From assembly GCA_938003745.1 (NCBI GenBank), contig CALKXS010000065.1, positions 1-39,730 on the forward strand: a DNA stretch of 39,730 bases, in the 5' to 3' direction. The notes beneath the pieces are model-generated. The model worked only from the letters and a program-made list of their open reading frames with translations. It had not been told where the DNA came from and did no database searches. Source of the DNA: an uncultured Algibacter sp. Its GTDB lineage: Bacteria; Bacteroidota; Bacteroidia; Flavobacteriales; Flavobacteriaceae. The position numbers and the translations under genes are program-made. This document shows positions 8,470 to 16,653 of this stretch, in pieces. Each line of letters starts with the position of its first letter. The first letter of the stretch is position 1.

Positions 8470-8511
8470 AAACATATGTGATTCCTGCCTTCGCAGGAAT
8501 CACATATGTTT
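8470..8511 (-). terminator. strong hairpin at ccsBA 3' end
   Basis: A perfect 19-bp stem (aaacatatgtgattcctgc / gcaggaatcacatatgttt) with loop CTTC overlaps the last two bases of the ccsBA stop codon. The core 'attcctgc-CTTC-gcaggaat' looks like a dispersed intergenic repeat type. It separates the convergent ferredoxin remnant and ccsBA. Confidence 0.75.
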
Positions 8512-11500
8512 ACTTCTTATAATGTTTAGCATATCCGCGGTATCCAAAAAAGCCTAAAACAGCAACCATACCACAGGCTATTGCAATAAATTTAACACTT
8601 ATTATTTGATCACCACTAGCGTAAGAATGTAATCCAGCTAAATAAAAATTAACACCAAAATAGGTCATTAAAACACTAGCAAATGCTATAACAGACATTA
8701 AACTATAAAACCAACGTCCGCGAAGTCCAGGAACCAAGCGCATATGTATTACAAAAGCATAAACCATAATACTAATAAGTGCCCAAGTTTCTTTTGGATC
8801 CCATCCCCAGTAGCGTCCCCAGCTTTCATTAGCCCACATACCACCTAAAAAGTTACCAATAGTAAGCATTACTAAACCTACAGTTAAAGCCATTTCACTA
8901 ATAACAACAAGCTCTTTGATATTTAAATCTAATTTAGACTTATTATTTTTATTTGTAAAAGCCATTAAAAATAAAGACACAATACCTAAAATCATTCCCA
9001 AAGCAAATGGGCCATAACTAGCAATAATAATAGAAACATGAATCATTAACCAATAACTATCTAGTACAGGTTGAAGATTAGCAATTGCAGGATCCATCCA
9101 GTTCCAATGCGCAATCATTAAGATCATAAATGTTACAAACGCTGTAGAAGCGATAGTTAAATCACTCTTTCTTCCAAATAACAATCCAAACAACATGGTT
9201 GCCCAAGCTACATATATCATAGACTCATAAGCATCACTCCAAGGTGCATGACCAGAAATATACCAACGCACTATTAAACCTGCTGTATGTAAAAGAAACA
9301 CACCAATAATTATTATTTTAAAAACAGTTATCGATATATTAATTGCTTTACTTTTTTCTTTAAATATTTGAATAATTAAAAGTACAAACAACAATACACC
9401 ACTGTACATATACCATTTGTATAGTTTCTTAAAAATATCATATTTATTATACAATACTTCTGTTTTCACCTTGTCATCACTTAACATAACATTAGCCCCA
9501 TACTTAAACTGTGTTTTCTTAAACGCAGCTAAAAGTTTTGTTGCTTCAGAGAAGTCTCCAGATTGTTTTGATTGATTTAAAGTGTATAAATAGGCTCTAA
9601 ATCCATTTTTAATAAAATTACCATACAGTGAATCTTTAACTTTATGAGATTCGTGTTTATATTCAAAAGATGAAATCCATTTATTACCTTCATCATTAGG
9701 TAAAGGAAACATTTTTAATGATCGACCTTCAATTGTACTAAATAATAACGAAACACGCTCATGCGTTTCTCTTAACTTCTTTTGATATCCATTTGGTACA
9801 GTAACACTAAAAGCATCTTCAAGGTATCGCTGTAATTTATAAGAACCATCTTTATTAAGAAAATCTGTTAAAGGAAATAATTTACCTTCTTTTTTCACAC
9901 CAATTATAGAACGCAAAGAATCTGTTTCCATTGGTCTTAAATAAATAACGGGCACATTATACCAAAGTGTCGGACTTTCTTGAATTGATAAAAACACTTG
10001 GTTAGCATCAAACTCTTCATAAGTATCGCTTTTACTTAATTTACGTAGCATTTCTGATGCATAAGTATTAACGGGCATCATTCTGCCTCCAACATCTTGA
10101 ATTACAAGATGTCCAAACGCATCAGCTTGTTCTTTAGGGGTTATGTTAGCTCTTAAAACAGAATCTATTTGAACTTTAGTTGGAGCAGAATGATCATGAC
10201 CATCACCTTCGTGATGCTCGTGTTTGTTTTGTGCAAACGCACTTAATCCAAAACATAGAAATAGTACCGTAAGCGTCTTCGCTTTTTTAGCCTTTACTTT
10301 CTCTAATTGACGTTTTAAATCTCCAAAACGGGTTCCTTTTGCAAACAAAATAGCCAACATTCCAAAATACAATAAAAAATAACCAATGTAGGTTATTAAT
10401 GATCCCCAATAATCATGATTAACTGAAAGAATAGTTCCTTTTTCATCTGGATCAAAACTAGATTGAAAAAAGCGATATCCACGGTGATCCAAAATATTAT
10501 TCATGAAAATTTTATAATCAAAATCACCTTCTTCTTCATCTATTACAGTTACTTCACTTGAATATGCTGAATTAATATTTGAACCAGGAAACTTATCGGC
10601 TTCAAAATCGTTTAATTTTATGTTAAAAGGAAGTTCTAATACTTTAGACCCGTATTTAAAAGCAAAATCTAATCCGCCTATCTTTATTTGTTTAAAAGCA
10701 CTATTCATACCAGCACCACCTAATAAACCAACAGTTTTAGTTTCTCCACCAGTTGTTACTTTAAGTACAACACCATCTTCATCATTCTTTAAAATTTTTG
10801 ATTTTTGAACAATATCAAAATGACCTTTTACAACGGGTTTTGGCACAACCAATTGCATATTACCAATTACATATCTAGAACGTAATAAAAACGGCTGTAA
10901 ACTATCTTTATATAATTTACTTTGCGCCATGGTTGTCATAGTTAACACATCACCCTCAAAAGGCGATTTTATAGTTATTCCATCACTGTTATATGTTAAG
11001 TTTATAGCGCCTTTTGTAGGCTTGTTTAAGGCAAATAGAATATTATGGATACTTTGCACCTCTCCTGTTTTTAAAAAGTGGTTATGTGGCCCGCTTCCAC
11101 CTGCTTCAACAATTTTCAAGTACTCCTCCCCTGTTTCATCTGGAATAATATCTTCTTCAGCTCCTGCTATAAATTTTTCTAATTTAATAGTAACAGGCTG
11201 CTTGTTGTACTGCGTGTTTATTTCAAAATCGTTATCTAATCGTTTAGAAAAATCAACTTCATTTTGTAATGGCAATCTTTGTGCAACACCATCAATTTCA
11301 TAATCGCCATCAATATAAGTCGTAATAAATGTGTTTCTAGATAAAAATGTGTTTTCGGTAGCACCTTCACGAATAGCCATCATACCTTCAAAACTTGCAT
11401 ATCTTGTAATACCTGCTCCTATTAAAATAAACAGAAAAGCTAAATGCAAAACCAAAGTTGCCCATTTTTCTTTTTTATAAAGTCTAAAACGAAAAATATT

Positions 11501-11701
11501 TCCTGCAAAATTGATTACAAAAAACACCATAATTGCTGTAAACCACCAACTATTATAAATTAAATTTCTAGTGTATGGTGTTGGCGATGTGTCTTGTCCT
11601 GCATCAAGAATTGTACCTGTTGCCATTGCTGTAGCAAAGGCTATAAATAAAATAGCAGTAAGACGTGTTGAAAAAAGAATATTGGCTAATTTTTTTTGCA
11701 T
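8510..11701 (-). CDS. ccsBA: fused cytochrome c biogenesis protein CcsBA (ResB-ResC)
   Basis: System II cytochrome c synthase of 1063 residues that carries haem across the membrane and attaches it to apocytochromes. The N-terminal ResB/CcsB part has membrane helices (about 12-30, 50-68, 80-100, with His in VLHLAFLFILIG) and a large periplasmic domain, closing with a helix near 430. A His-rich linker (KHEHHEGDGHDHS, about 490) follows a hydrophobic signal-like segment. The C-terminal CcsA part shows SGHAPWSDAYESMIYVAW, HVSIIIASYGPFALG, the haem-binding WWD motif ANESWGRYWGWDPKETWALI (about 965) and a late His in LAGLHSYASG. One intact ORF, so it is functional on sequence grounds. It has an unusually clear Shine-Dalgarno AAAGGAG before the ATG. 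Confidence 0.95.
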   Translation of the reverse strand: MQKKLANILFSTRLTAILFIAFATAMATGTILDAGQDTSPTPYTRNLIYNSWWFTAIMVFFVINFAGNIFRFRLYKKEKWATLVLHLAFLFILIGAGITRYASFEGMMAIREGATENTFLSRNTFITTYIDGDYEIDGVAQRLPLQNEVDFSKRLDNDFEINTQYNKQPVTIKLEKFIAGAEEDIIPDETGEEYLKIVEAGGSGPHNHFLKTGEVQSIHNILFALNKPTKGAINLTYNSDGITIKSPFEGDVLTMTTMAQSKLYKDSLQPFLLRSRYVIGNMQLVVPKPVVKGHFDIVQKSKILKNDEDGVVLKVTTGGETKTVGLLGGAGMNSAFKQIKIGGLDFAFKYGSKVLELPFNIKLNDFEADKFPGSNINSAYSSEVTVIDEEEGDFDYKIFMNNILDHRGYRFFQSSFDPDEKGTILSVNHDYWGSLITYIGYFLLYFGMLAILFAKGTRFGDLKRQLEKVKAKKAKTLTVLFLCFGLSAFAQNKHEHHEGDGHDHSAPTKVQIDSVLRANITPKEQADAFGHLVIQDVGGRMMPVNTYASEMLRKLSKSDTYEEFDANQVFLSIQESPTLWYNVPVIYLRPMETDSLRSIIGVKKEGKLFPLTDFLNKDGSYKLQRYLEDAFSVTVPNGYQKKLRETHERVSLLFSTIEGRSLKMFPLPNDEGNKWISSFEYKHESHKVKDSLYGNFIKNGFRAYLYTLNQSKQSGDFSEATKLLAAFKKTQFKYGANVMLSDDKVKTEVLYNKYDIFKKLYKWYMYSGVLLFVLLIIQIFKEKSKAINISITVFKIIIIGVFLLHTAGLIVRWYISGHAPWSDAYESMIYVAWATMLFGLLFGRKSDLTIASTAFVTFMILMIAHWNWMDPAIANLQPVLDSYWLMIHVSIIIASYGPFALGMILGIVSLFLMAFTNKNNKSKLDLNIKELVVISEMALTVGLVMLTIGNFLGGMWANESWGRYWGWDPKETWALISIMVYAFVIHMRLVPGLRGRWFYSLMSVIAFASVLMTYFGVNFYLAGLHSYASGDQIISVKFIAIACGMVAVLGFFGYRGYAKHYKK

Positions 11702-11726
11702 GATATGTGCTCCTTTTAAGGTCGTG

Positions 11727-11734
11727 CAAATTTA
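11727..11734 (-). promoter_or_regulatory. -7 element of ccsBA promoter
   Basis: TAAATTTG on the minus strand matches the Bacteroidota TAnnTTTG -7 consensus, 26 nt upstream of the ccsBA ATG. No TTG at the -33 spacing was found, so promoter strength is uncertain. A purine-rich AAAAGGAG ribosome-binding site lies between it and the ATG. Confidence 0.5.
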
Positions 11735-11842
11735 CGCATTTAAGTTTATTTACGTGTGTTAAAATTGTCTAAAAAGAAAGAGAAAAATACCGAAGACAAA
11801 AGATAATAAACGTTTCTGAAATATTGAATCTAAACAACATAA

Positions 11843-12229
11843 CTACGCCCTTGCTTCAAATATTTTTATATACAAAAATGTACTCATTTTTCGTGCTCTA
11901 TTTTTTGCATTTTCGGCATAATCACCTTCAAAAAGTTCATTTACGGTTTCAAACCATAGGTTTAACCATAACCCAAAATGCTTTTCAGTTATACTATTTT
12001 TATTCACTCTATCAACTTTTGCATGTGCTTCAAGCGGATTTCCTTTATATTTAGTTTTAAGAAATAAACTGGCTTGCCAAAAATCGGTTAAGTTTTCTAT
12101 ATGCGCATCCCAATCTTTAATAACATCATTAAAAAAAGGCCCTAACACAACATCTTTTCTAACTTTTACATAAAATGTAGACACTAATAAATAAATATCT
12201 TCGCGAGTCTTAATATCGGTTTTATCCAT
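11843..12229 (-). CDS. group III truncated haemoglobin
   Basis: Single-domain 2-on-2 globin of about 128 residues, class III. Visible family features are the DIYLLVSTFYVKVRKD segment with the B10 Tyr, LGPFFNDV, WDAHIENLTDFWQASLF, and AHAKVDR carrying the probable proximal His. Group III members bind oxygen, NO or peroxide-type ligands and are usually linked to microaerobic or nitrosative stress handling; the exact role is not deducible. The track start (12238) is a TTG that is actually part of a -7 box, so I place the start at the ATG three codons later (MDKTDIK). Divergent from the DUF2520 gene. Confidence 0.88.
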   Translation of the reverse strand: MDKTDIKTREDIYLLVSTFYVKVRKDVVLGPFFNDVIKDWDAHIENLTDFWQASLFLKTKYKGNPLEAHAKVDRVNKNSITEKHFGLWLNLWFETVNELFEGDYAENAKNRARKMSTFLYIKIFEARA

Positions 12230-12235
12230 AGTAAA

Positions 12236-12284
12236 CAAAGATAAGACAATAGGTTTTTATATAGCAGATTATTACCTATTTTTG
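12236..12284. promoter_or_regulatory. divergent promoters for trHb and DUF2520 operon
   Basis: Two -7 elements sit back to back: TATCTTTG on the minus strand (12236-12243), 6 nt before the globin ATG, and TATTTTTG on the plus strand (12277-12284), 4 nt before the DUF2520 ATG. An inverted repeat aataggt/acctatt (12248-12254 and 12274-12280) lies between them. The spacing implies transcripts with almost no 5' leader. The -33 boxes are weak on both sides. Confidence 0.5.
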
Positions 12285-12288
12285 CCAT

Positions 12289-13050
12289 ATGATTTCAGTA
12301 ACTATCCTTGGTGCTGGCAATGTTGCCACACACTTATACAATGCTTTTAAACAATCTAGTAATACAACTGTAAAACAATGGTTTAATAGAAACATTAATA
12401 CGATTATTGATTATAAAAATGATGTTGATACCATTGACAGTTTAGAACAACTTGAAGATGCAGATATATACATTTTAGCCGTTAGCGACGATGCCATTGC
12501 AAAACTATCACAACAACTTCCTTTTGAAGACCGATTGGTTGTACATACTTCTGGTAGCGTTAGTGTTTATGATATTGACAAAAAACACAGGCGTGGTGTT
12601 CTCTACCCTTTACAGTCTATTAGTAAAGATGCAAAAATAGATTTTGCAGATGTGCCAATTTGTATTGAAACAATTCATAAAAAAAGTTTTCCGCTTTTAA
12701 GGGAACTTATTTTAAGTATTGGTAGTCCTGCGCATAAAATTAATAGCGACCAAAGACGCGTATTACACCTAGCTGCTGTTTTTGTAAACAATTTTACAAA
12801 TCAGCTTTATAGAATTGGTCATGAAATTACAGAGTCTGAAGGTGCAGAATTTGATATGCTAAAGCCTTTAATTCTTGAAACTGCGAAAAAAATTCAAGAC
12901 ATGTCTCCTTATAAAGCACAAACAGGACCAGCAAGACGTTACGATAAGAAAACATTAAAAAAACAAATAAAGAGTTTAGATGACAATAAACATCATCAAG
13001 ACATCTATAAACTACTAACCGCATCTATACAAAAGACACATGGAAGATAA
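12289..13050 (+). CDS. Rossmann-fold and DUF2520 domain protein
   Basis: Cytoplasmic protein of 253 residues. An N-terminal NAD(P)-type Rossmann domain (VTILGAGNVATHL, residues 3-15, and ILAVSDDAIAKL about 61) is followed by a DUF2520 helical domain from about residue 125 (SPAHKINSDQRRVLHLAAVF, NNFTNQLYRIGHEI, TGPARRYDKKTLKKQ). Overall architecture is that of 6-phosphogluconate/ProC-like dehydrogenases, but the substrate is unknown. It is first in the operon with the KdsC-like phosphatase, whose ATG overlaps this gene's end by 11 nt. The start fits the family (catATGatttc). Confidence 0.9.
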   Translation: MISVTILGAGNVATHLYNAFKQSSNTTVKQWFNRNINTIIDYKNDVDTIDSLEQLEDADIYILAVSDDAIAKLSQQLPFEDRLVVHTSGSVSVYDIDKKHRRGVLYPLQSISKDAKIDFADVPICIETIHKKSFPLLRELILSIGSPAHKINSDQRRVLHLAAVFVNNFTNQLYRIGHEITESEGAEFDMLKPLILETAKKIQDMSPYKAQTGPARRYDKKTLKKQIKSLDDNKHHQDIYKLLTASIQKTHGR

Positions 13051-13570
13051 AAGCTATAAAGAATATTTAGAACATATTACAACACTTATTTTTGATGTAG
13101 ATGGCGTTTTAACTGATGGAACAATTACCGTTACAACCACTGGCGAAATGCTTAGAACCATGAATATTAAAGATGGTTATGCATTAAAAACAGCAGTAGA
13201 CAAAGGTTTTAATGTTTGTATTATTTCAGGTGGTTCTAATGAAGGTGTACGTTTGCGCTTAAAAGGTTTAGGTATAAAAGATATTTACCTTGGCGCTCAC
13301 AATAAAATAGAACAGCTTGATGATTACTTTAGCAAAAAAGGAATAAAATCTGAAAACGCCCTTTATATGGGTGACGATATTCCAGATTACCCAGTTATGA
13401 AAGGTATTGGTTTACCATGTTGCCCACAAGATGCTGTTCCTGAAATTAAAGCAATCTCTAAGTATATTTCACATAAAAAAGGTGGAAAAGGTGCTGTTAG
13501 AGATGTGATTGAACAAGTCATGAAAGTTCAAGGGAAATGGGCAGGGAATTTTGTAGCTAAATATGATTAA
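13040..13570 (+). CDS. KdsC-like HAD-IIIA phosphatase
   Basis: HAD phosphatase of 176 residues of the C0 (capless) KdsC/YrbI type. Motif I is TLIFDVDGVLTDGTI (about 16), then motif II IISGGSNEGVRLRLKGLGI (about 60), Lys in the HNKIEQL region (about 93) and motif IV YMGDDIPDYPVM (about 114). KdsC proteins dephosphorylate 3-deoxy-manno-octulosonate 8-phosphate in lipopolysaccharide Kdo synthesis and work as tetramers. In this Bacteroidota operon the partner gene is DUF2520 rather than kdsA/kdsD, so the real substrate may differ. Translationally overlapped with the upstream gene. Confidence 0.88.
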   Translation: MEDKSYKEYLEHITTLIFDVDGVLTDGTITVTTTGEMLRTMNIKDGYALKTAVDKGFNVCIISGGSNEGVRLRLKGLGIKDIYLGAHNKIEQLDDYFSKKGIKSENALYMGDDIPDYPVMKGIGLPCCPQDAVPEIKAISKYISHKKGGKGAVRDVIEQVMKVQGKWAGNFVAKYD

Positions 13571-13589
13571 TTCGATATAATTTAGTAAA

Positions 13590-14039
13590 ATGACTTTTCT
13601 TCCGATACAATTTTGGACTAAAATTAAATTCAGTAAAAATAATAGCCTGAATAAATCTGATATTCTTGATAAAATCGAAAATTTTCTTTTAGAAGAAAAC
13701 TTTAATTACATCATTAGAAAAGATAAAAAAATAGTATTCCATAAGGCTGATTTATGGACATCTTCAAATCTTAAATCATACTTAGTAAGTGGAACAATTA
13801 AGATAAAAGAAAGAGATAATGAATTTATAATAACTAACGGAAACTGGATGGTGTTTTTGATAGCAATACCATTCATTTTAATCTTCTTTTTAAGCGATTC
13901 AAAATTTTCAACTCTTGACGAGAACGATATTAGAATTCTTAAATATTTCTTTACTATACTGTTTGGAGGGAATTTAATTATTCGCTTTTTCGCACATTTA
14001 TTTTTAAAATTTAAAATAATGGAATTAATAAAATCATGA
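13590..14039 (+). CDS. hypothetical membrane protein, 149 aa
   Basis: Not recognised. The N-terminal half (about 1-85) is soluble and charged, mostly predicted alpha/beta with a motif-free sequence. It is followed by two hydrophobic helices (WMVFLIAIPFILIFFL, about 88-104, and YFFTILFGGNLIIRFFAHLF, about 120-140) and a short basic tail. It lies 19 nt after the KdsC-like gene and 17 nt before the hydrolase, in the same direction, so it is probably co-transcribed. It looks like an insertion into the otherwise conserved DUF2520-HAD-UbiA-Maf order. Confidence 0.7.
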   Translation: MTFLPIQFWTKIKFSKNNSLNKSDILDKIENFLLEENFNYIIRKDKKIVFHKADLWTSSNLKSYLVSGTIKIKERDNEFIITNGNWMVFLIAIPFILIFFLSDSKFSTLDENDIRILKYFFTILFGGNLIIRFFAHLFLKFKIMELIKS

Positions 14040-14056
14040 TGTTCTCATATTAAAAA

Positions 14057-14593
14057 ATGTCTACTACCAAACAAAAACTAACCATCATATCAGACCTTTT
14101 TGGGAAAACGCATTCCGATTGGATTTCCTTGTATTATAATTATTTATCTTCAAAGTTCGAAATAACATATCTTGACAGTAAAGCTTTAGCTGAAATAAGT
14201 TTAGAATCTGATAATCAAGAAAAAATACATAAAGCATTTATTGAACACGGCATAGAAACCGCAGTAAAGAACCTAATACAGACAAAAACCGAAACTATTA
14301 ACATTCTAGCCTTTAGTATTGGCGGCACAATAGCTTGGAAAGCAATTTTAAACGGGTTAAAAGTGAATCACTTTTGGGCAGTTTCATCAACACGATTAAG
14401 ACATGAAACTGAAAAACTAAAATGTGACACCACTTTGTTCTTCGGAAAAAACGATGCTTATATTCCAAATACAAATTGGTTTAAGACATTACATATTAAA
14501 CATCATATATTTGAAGGTAAAGAACATGCGATGTATTCTGAACCTGAAACCATAGAGCTTGTTTGTACAACCATTTTAAAATCTTTCGATTAA
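14057..14593 (+). CDS. small alpha/beta-hydrolase-like protein
   Basis: 178 residues. A nucleophile-elbow-like motif AFSIGGTIAW (about 96), an acid in FFGKNDAYIPN (about 138) and a late His in GKEHAMYSEP (about 156) are arranged as a Ser-Asp-His triad, which fits a compact alpha/beta hydrolase lacking a lid. The first glycine of GxSxG is Ala. Substrate unknown. Its stop codon overlaps the ATG of the UbiA gene (TAATG), so the two are translationally coupled, placing it functionally in this operon. No signal peptide; cytoplasmic. Confidence 0.72.
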   Translation: MSTTKQKLTIISDLFGKTHSDWISLYYNYLSSKFEITYLDSKALAEISLESDNQEKIHKAFIEHGIETAVKNLIQTKTETINILAFSIGGTIAWKAILNGLKVNHFWAVSSTRLRHETEKLKCDTTLFFGKNDAYIPNTNWFKTLHIKHHIFEGKEHAMYSEPETIELVCTTILKSFD

Positions 14594-15504
14594 TGCATAT
14601 TCTAAACCTTATCCGTTGGAAAAACTTATTGATGATTATACTTATACAATACCTCATTAAGTATGCCTTATTAGAGCCCTTTGGAGTTTCAACAGCTTTA
14701 GATGCTTTTGGATTTATCACCCTTACACTATCTACAATATTAATAGCTGCAGCCGGTAACATTATAAATGATATTTACGATGTAGAAACCGATACCATAA
14801 ACAAACCCAACCATATAATTGTTGGTAAACATATAAGCGAAAAAATGGCTTATAACTTGTTTATCATTTTCAATATTTTAGGTGTTGGCCTTGGTTACTA
14901 TGTTTCATATTTAGTTGGCAAAAGTGCCTTTTTTGCTTTATTTGTAATTATTTCGGCACTTCTATATATTTATGCTACCTATCTAAAACGTACACTTTTA
15001 ATTGGAAACATTGTAATTTCTATATTAGTTGCTTTAAGCATCATTATTGTTGGTTTTTTTGATTTATTACCAAATGTTACAGCTCAAAATCAATCGACTC
15101 AATTAACCTTTTTTAAAATTGTAATGGACTATGCTTATTTTGCTTTCATTATAAATTTAATTCGAGAAATCGCAAAAGATATTGAAGACATAGATGGTGA
15201 CCATAAAGTAGGTATGAATACCTTACCTGTTGCCATTGGTAGAGATCGTACAAATAAAATTCTGTTTGCACTATCACTCATCCCACTATTAACAATCATA
15301 TTTTATATCACAAATTCAATTTACAAAAACCAAATCGCGGTTATTTACTTTTTAGTTTTTATTGTTGGTCCTCTTATTTATTTATGTATAAAGATATTCA
15401 ATGCCAAAACAAAAAAAAATTATAGTTATATTAGTAACATTCTAAAATTAATCATGCTTTCTGGAATGCTTTCATTACTTTTATACAAGTACATACTGCT
15501 ATAA
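14593..15504 (+). CDS. UbiA-type prenyltransferase (geranylgeranylglycerol-phosphate transferase-like)
   Basis: Integral membrane prenyltransferase of about 303 residues with around eight helices. The first Asp-rich motif NIINDIYDVETDTINKP (about 60-76) and the second DIEDIDGDHKVGMNTLPVAIG (about 200) bind the Mg-prenyl diphosphate. The track starts at 14563, but the ATG at 14593 overlapping the previous stop (TAATG) fits the family start (HILNLIRWKN) better. Bacteroidota homologues are often named geranylgeranylglycerol-phosphate geranylgeranyltransferase by similarity to archaeal lipid enzymes; the true acceptor in these bacteria is not established by sequence. Confidence 0.88.
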   Translation: MHILNLIRWKNLLMIILIQYLIKYALLEPFGVSTALDAFGFITLTLSTILIAAAGNIINDIYDVETDTINKPNHIIVGKHISEKMAYNLFIIFNILGVGLGYYVSYLVGKSAFFALFVIISALLYIYATYLKRTLLIGNIVISILVALSIIIVGFFDLLPNVTAQNQSTQLTFFKIVMDYAYFAFIINLIREIAKDIEDIDGDHKVGMNTLPVAIGRDRTNKILFALSLIPLLTIIFYITNSIYKNQIAVIYFLVFIVGPLIYLCIKIFNAKTKKNYSYISNILKLIMLSGMLSLLLYKYILL

Positions 15505-15506
15505 CG

Positions 15507-16100
15507 ATGCTAAACGAAAAACTCAAAAACCACAATTTAATACTTGCTTCTGGTTCACCAAGACGCCAACAATTTTTTAAAGAATTAGAATTAGATTTCG
15601 AAATTCGTTTAAAACCTGTAAAAGAAGAATATCCTCCTAGATTAATTCATTTCGAAATAAGTAATTACCTCGCTCAACTTAAGGCGCTTCCTTTTAAAAC
15701 TGAATTAAAAGACAATGATATTTTGATTACGAGTGACACTATTGTTTGGCATAACAATATTGCCATGGGAAAACCCAAAGATGAGGATGAAGCTTTCCAG
15801 ATGATAAAATCATACAGCGGCACTACACACGAAGTAATTACATCGGTTTGTTTTACAACTAATAGTTATGAAAAAACGCTTCACGCTATAACCAAAGTAA
15901 CCTTCAAGATTTTAACAGACGAAGAAATTTTACACTACATAAAAACGTGTAAACCTTACGACAAAGCTGGTGCTTATGGTATTCAAGAATGGATTGGACA
16001 AATTGGTGTTACCAAAATGGAAGGGTCTTATTTTAATGTTATGGGTTTACCTGTTCATCTTGTTTACAAAACGTTAAATGATATTGTTGACGCTGGTTAG
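15507..16100 (+). CDS. maf: Maf-family nucleoside triphosphate pyrophosphatase
   Basis: Cytoplasmic Maf protein of 197 residues that hydrolyses non-canonical or modified nucleoside triphosphates (typically dTTP/UTP-type) to monophosphate and diphosphate. Motifs visible: LASGSPRRQQFF (15-26), the catalytic Asp in LITSDTIVW (about 74), GKPKDEDEAFQMI (about 86), SGTTHEVITSV (about 104) and DKAGAYGIQE (about 152). It starts 2 nt after the UbiA stop, so it is the last gene of the DUF2520-to-Maf operon. Length and motifs are complete. Confidence 0.92.
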   Translation: MLNEKLKNHNLILASGSPRRQQFFKELELDFEIRLKPVKEEYPPRLIHFEISNYLAQLKALPFKTELKDNDILITSDTIVWHNNIAMGKPKDEDEAFQMIKSYSGTTHEVITSVCFTTNSYEKTLHAITKVTFKILTDEEILHYIKTCKPYDKAGAYGIQEWIGQIGVTKMEGSYFNVMGLPVHLVYKTLNDIVDAG

Positions 16101-16151
16101 TTTTGTAATTTTATTAAATCAAATTATTGAATCTATCCAAATTTTATTTAA

Positions 16152-16640
16152 ATGAAAGAAAGCTCAATACTAAAAAAGACCTCAAAAACAGTTTCCGATA
16201 GTTCTGAACAAATAATAAATCAACTAAAAAACGGACTTTCAAAAATTGGAGATATTGGTAATAGTGCAAAAAACAAATTTACGAGTTATGTAAAAGAAGT
16301 TTTTGATGTATTACCACTTATTGAAGAGGCAGGTTTTAAAACAAATAGACTTATTGTTGGTATTTCATTACCACCATCTCTATAAATTCATTTTAACCGA
16401 TACAAAGAGTTAGATAAAAAAGACATCGATTTATTATTAGAACAATATTCTGAAAAGAAAATGTTTAAGCTCATCCTAAAAGCTTTATTAATGTCTAATG
16501 AGTTTCAAAGTAAAATATCTTCAGAAAATTTAATTTTTAGTGAAACTTGCATTGAAATTTCAATTCCACCAAAAATTAGTATAAAATATTTAAACAAAGA
16601 CATATCAAATTTAACTAAGATAGAAGCTGAATTTGACTAA
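16152..16640 (+). pseudogene. conserved hypothetical interrupted by one nonsense codon
   Basis: The frame opens MKESSILKKTSKTVSDSSEQ and runs to LPPSL, then meets TAA (16383-16385). The same frame continues without further lesions: IHFNRYKELDKKDIDLLLEQ ... ISIPPKISIKYLNKD ... AEFD, ending at 16640 (162 codons). A single substitution (for example AAA or CAA to TAA) explains the break. The protein was soluble and mostly helical, with two similar segments ending in 'I.G/E.IS.PP', hinting at an internal repeat. I do not recognise the family. The track lists only the 77-aa N-terminal piece. Its end overlaps the leader of the next gene. Confidence 0.75.
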
Positions 16641-16653
16641 ACAAATATATGGT

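Noticed and set aside
8470-8511. IS terminal inverted repeat
   Set aside because: The perfect hairpin with a 4-nt loop at a gene end fits a terminator or dispersed hairpin repeat; no transposase lies between separated repeats.
10929-11303. 124-aa plus-strand ORF inside ccsBA
   Set aside because: Antisense shadow of a well-supported gene; no family resemblance.
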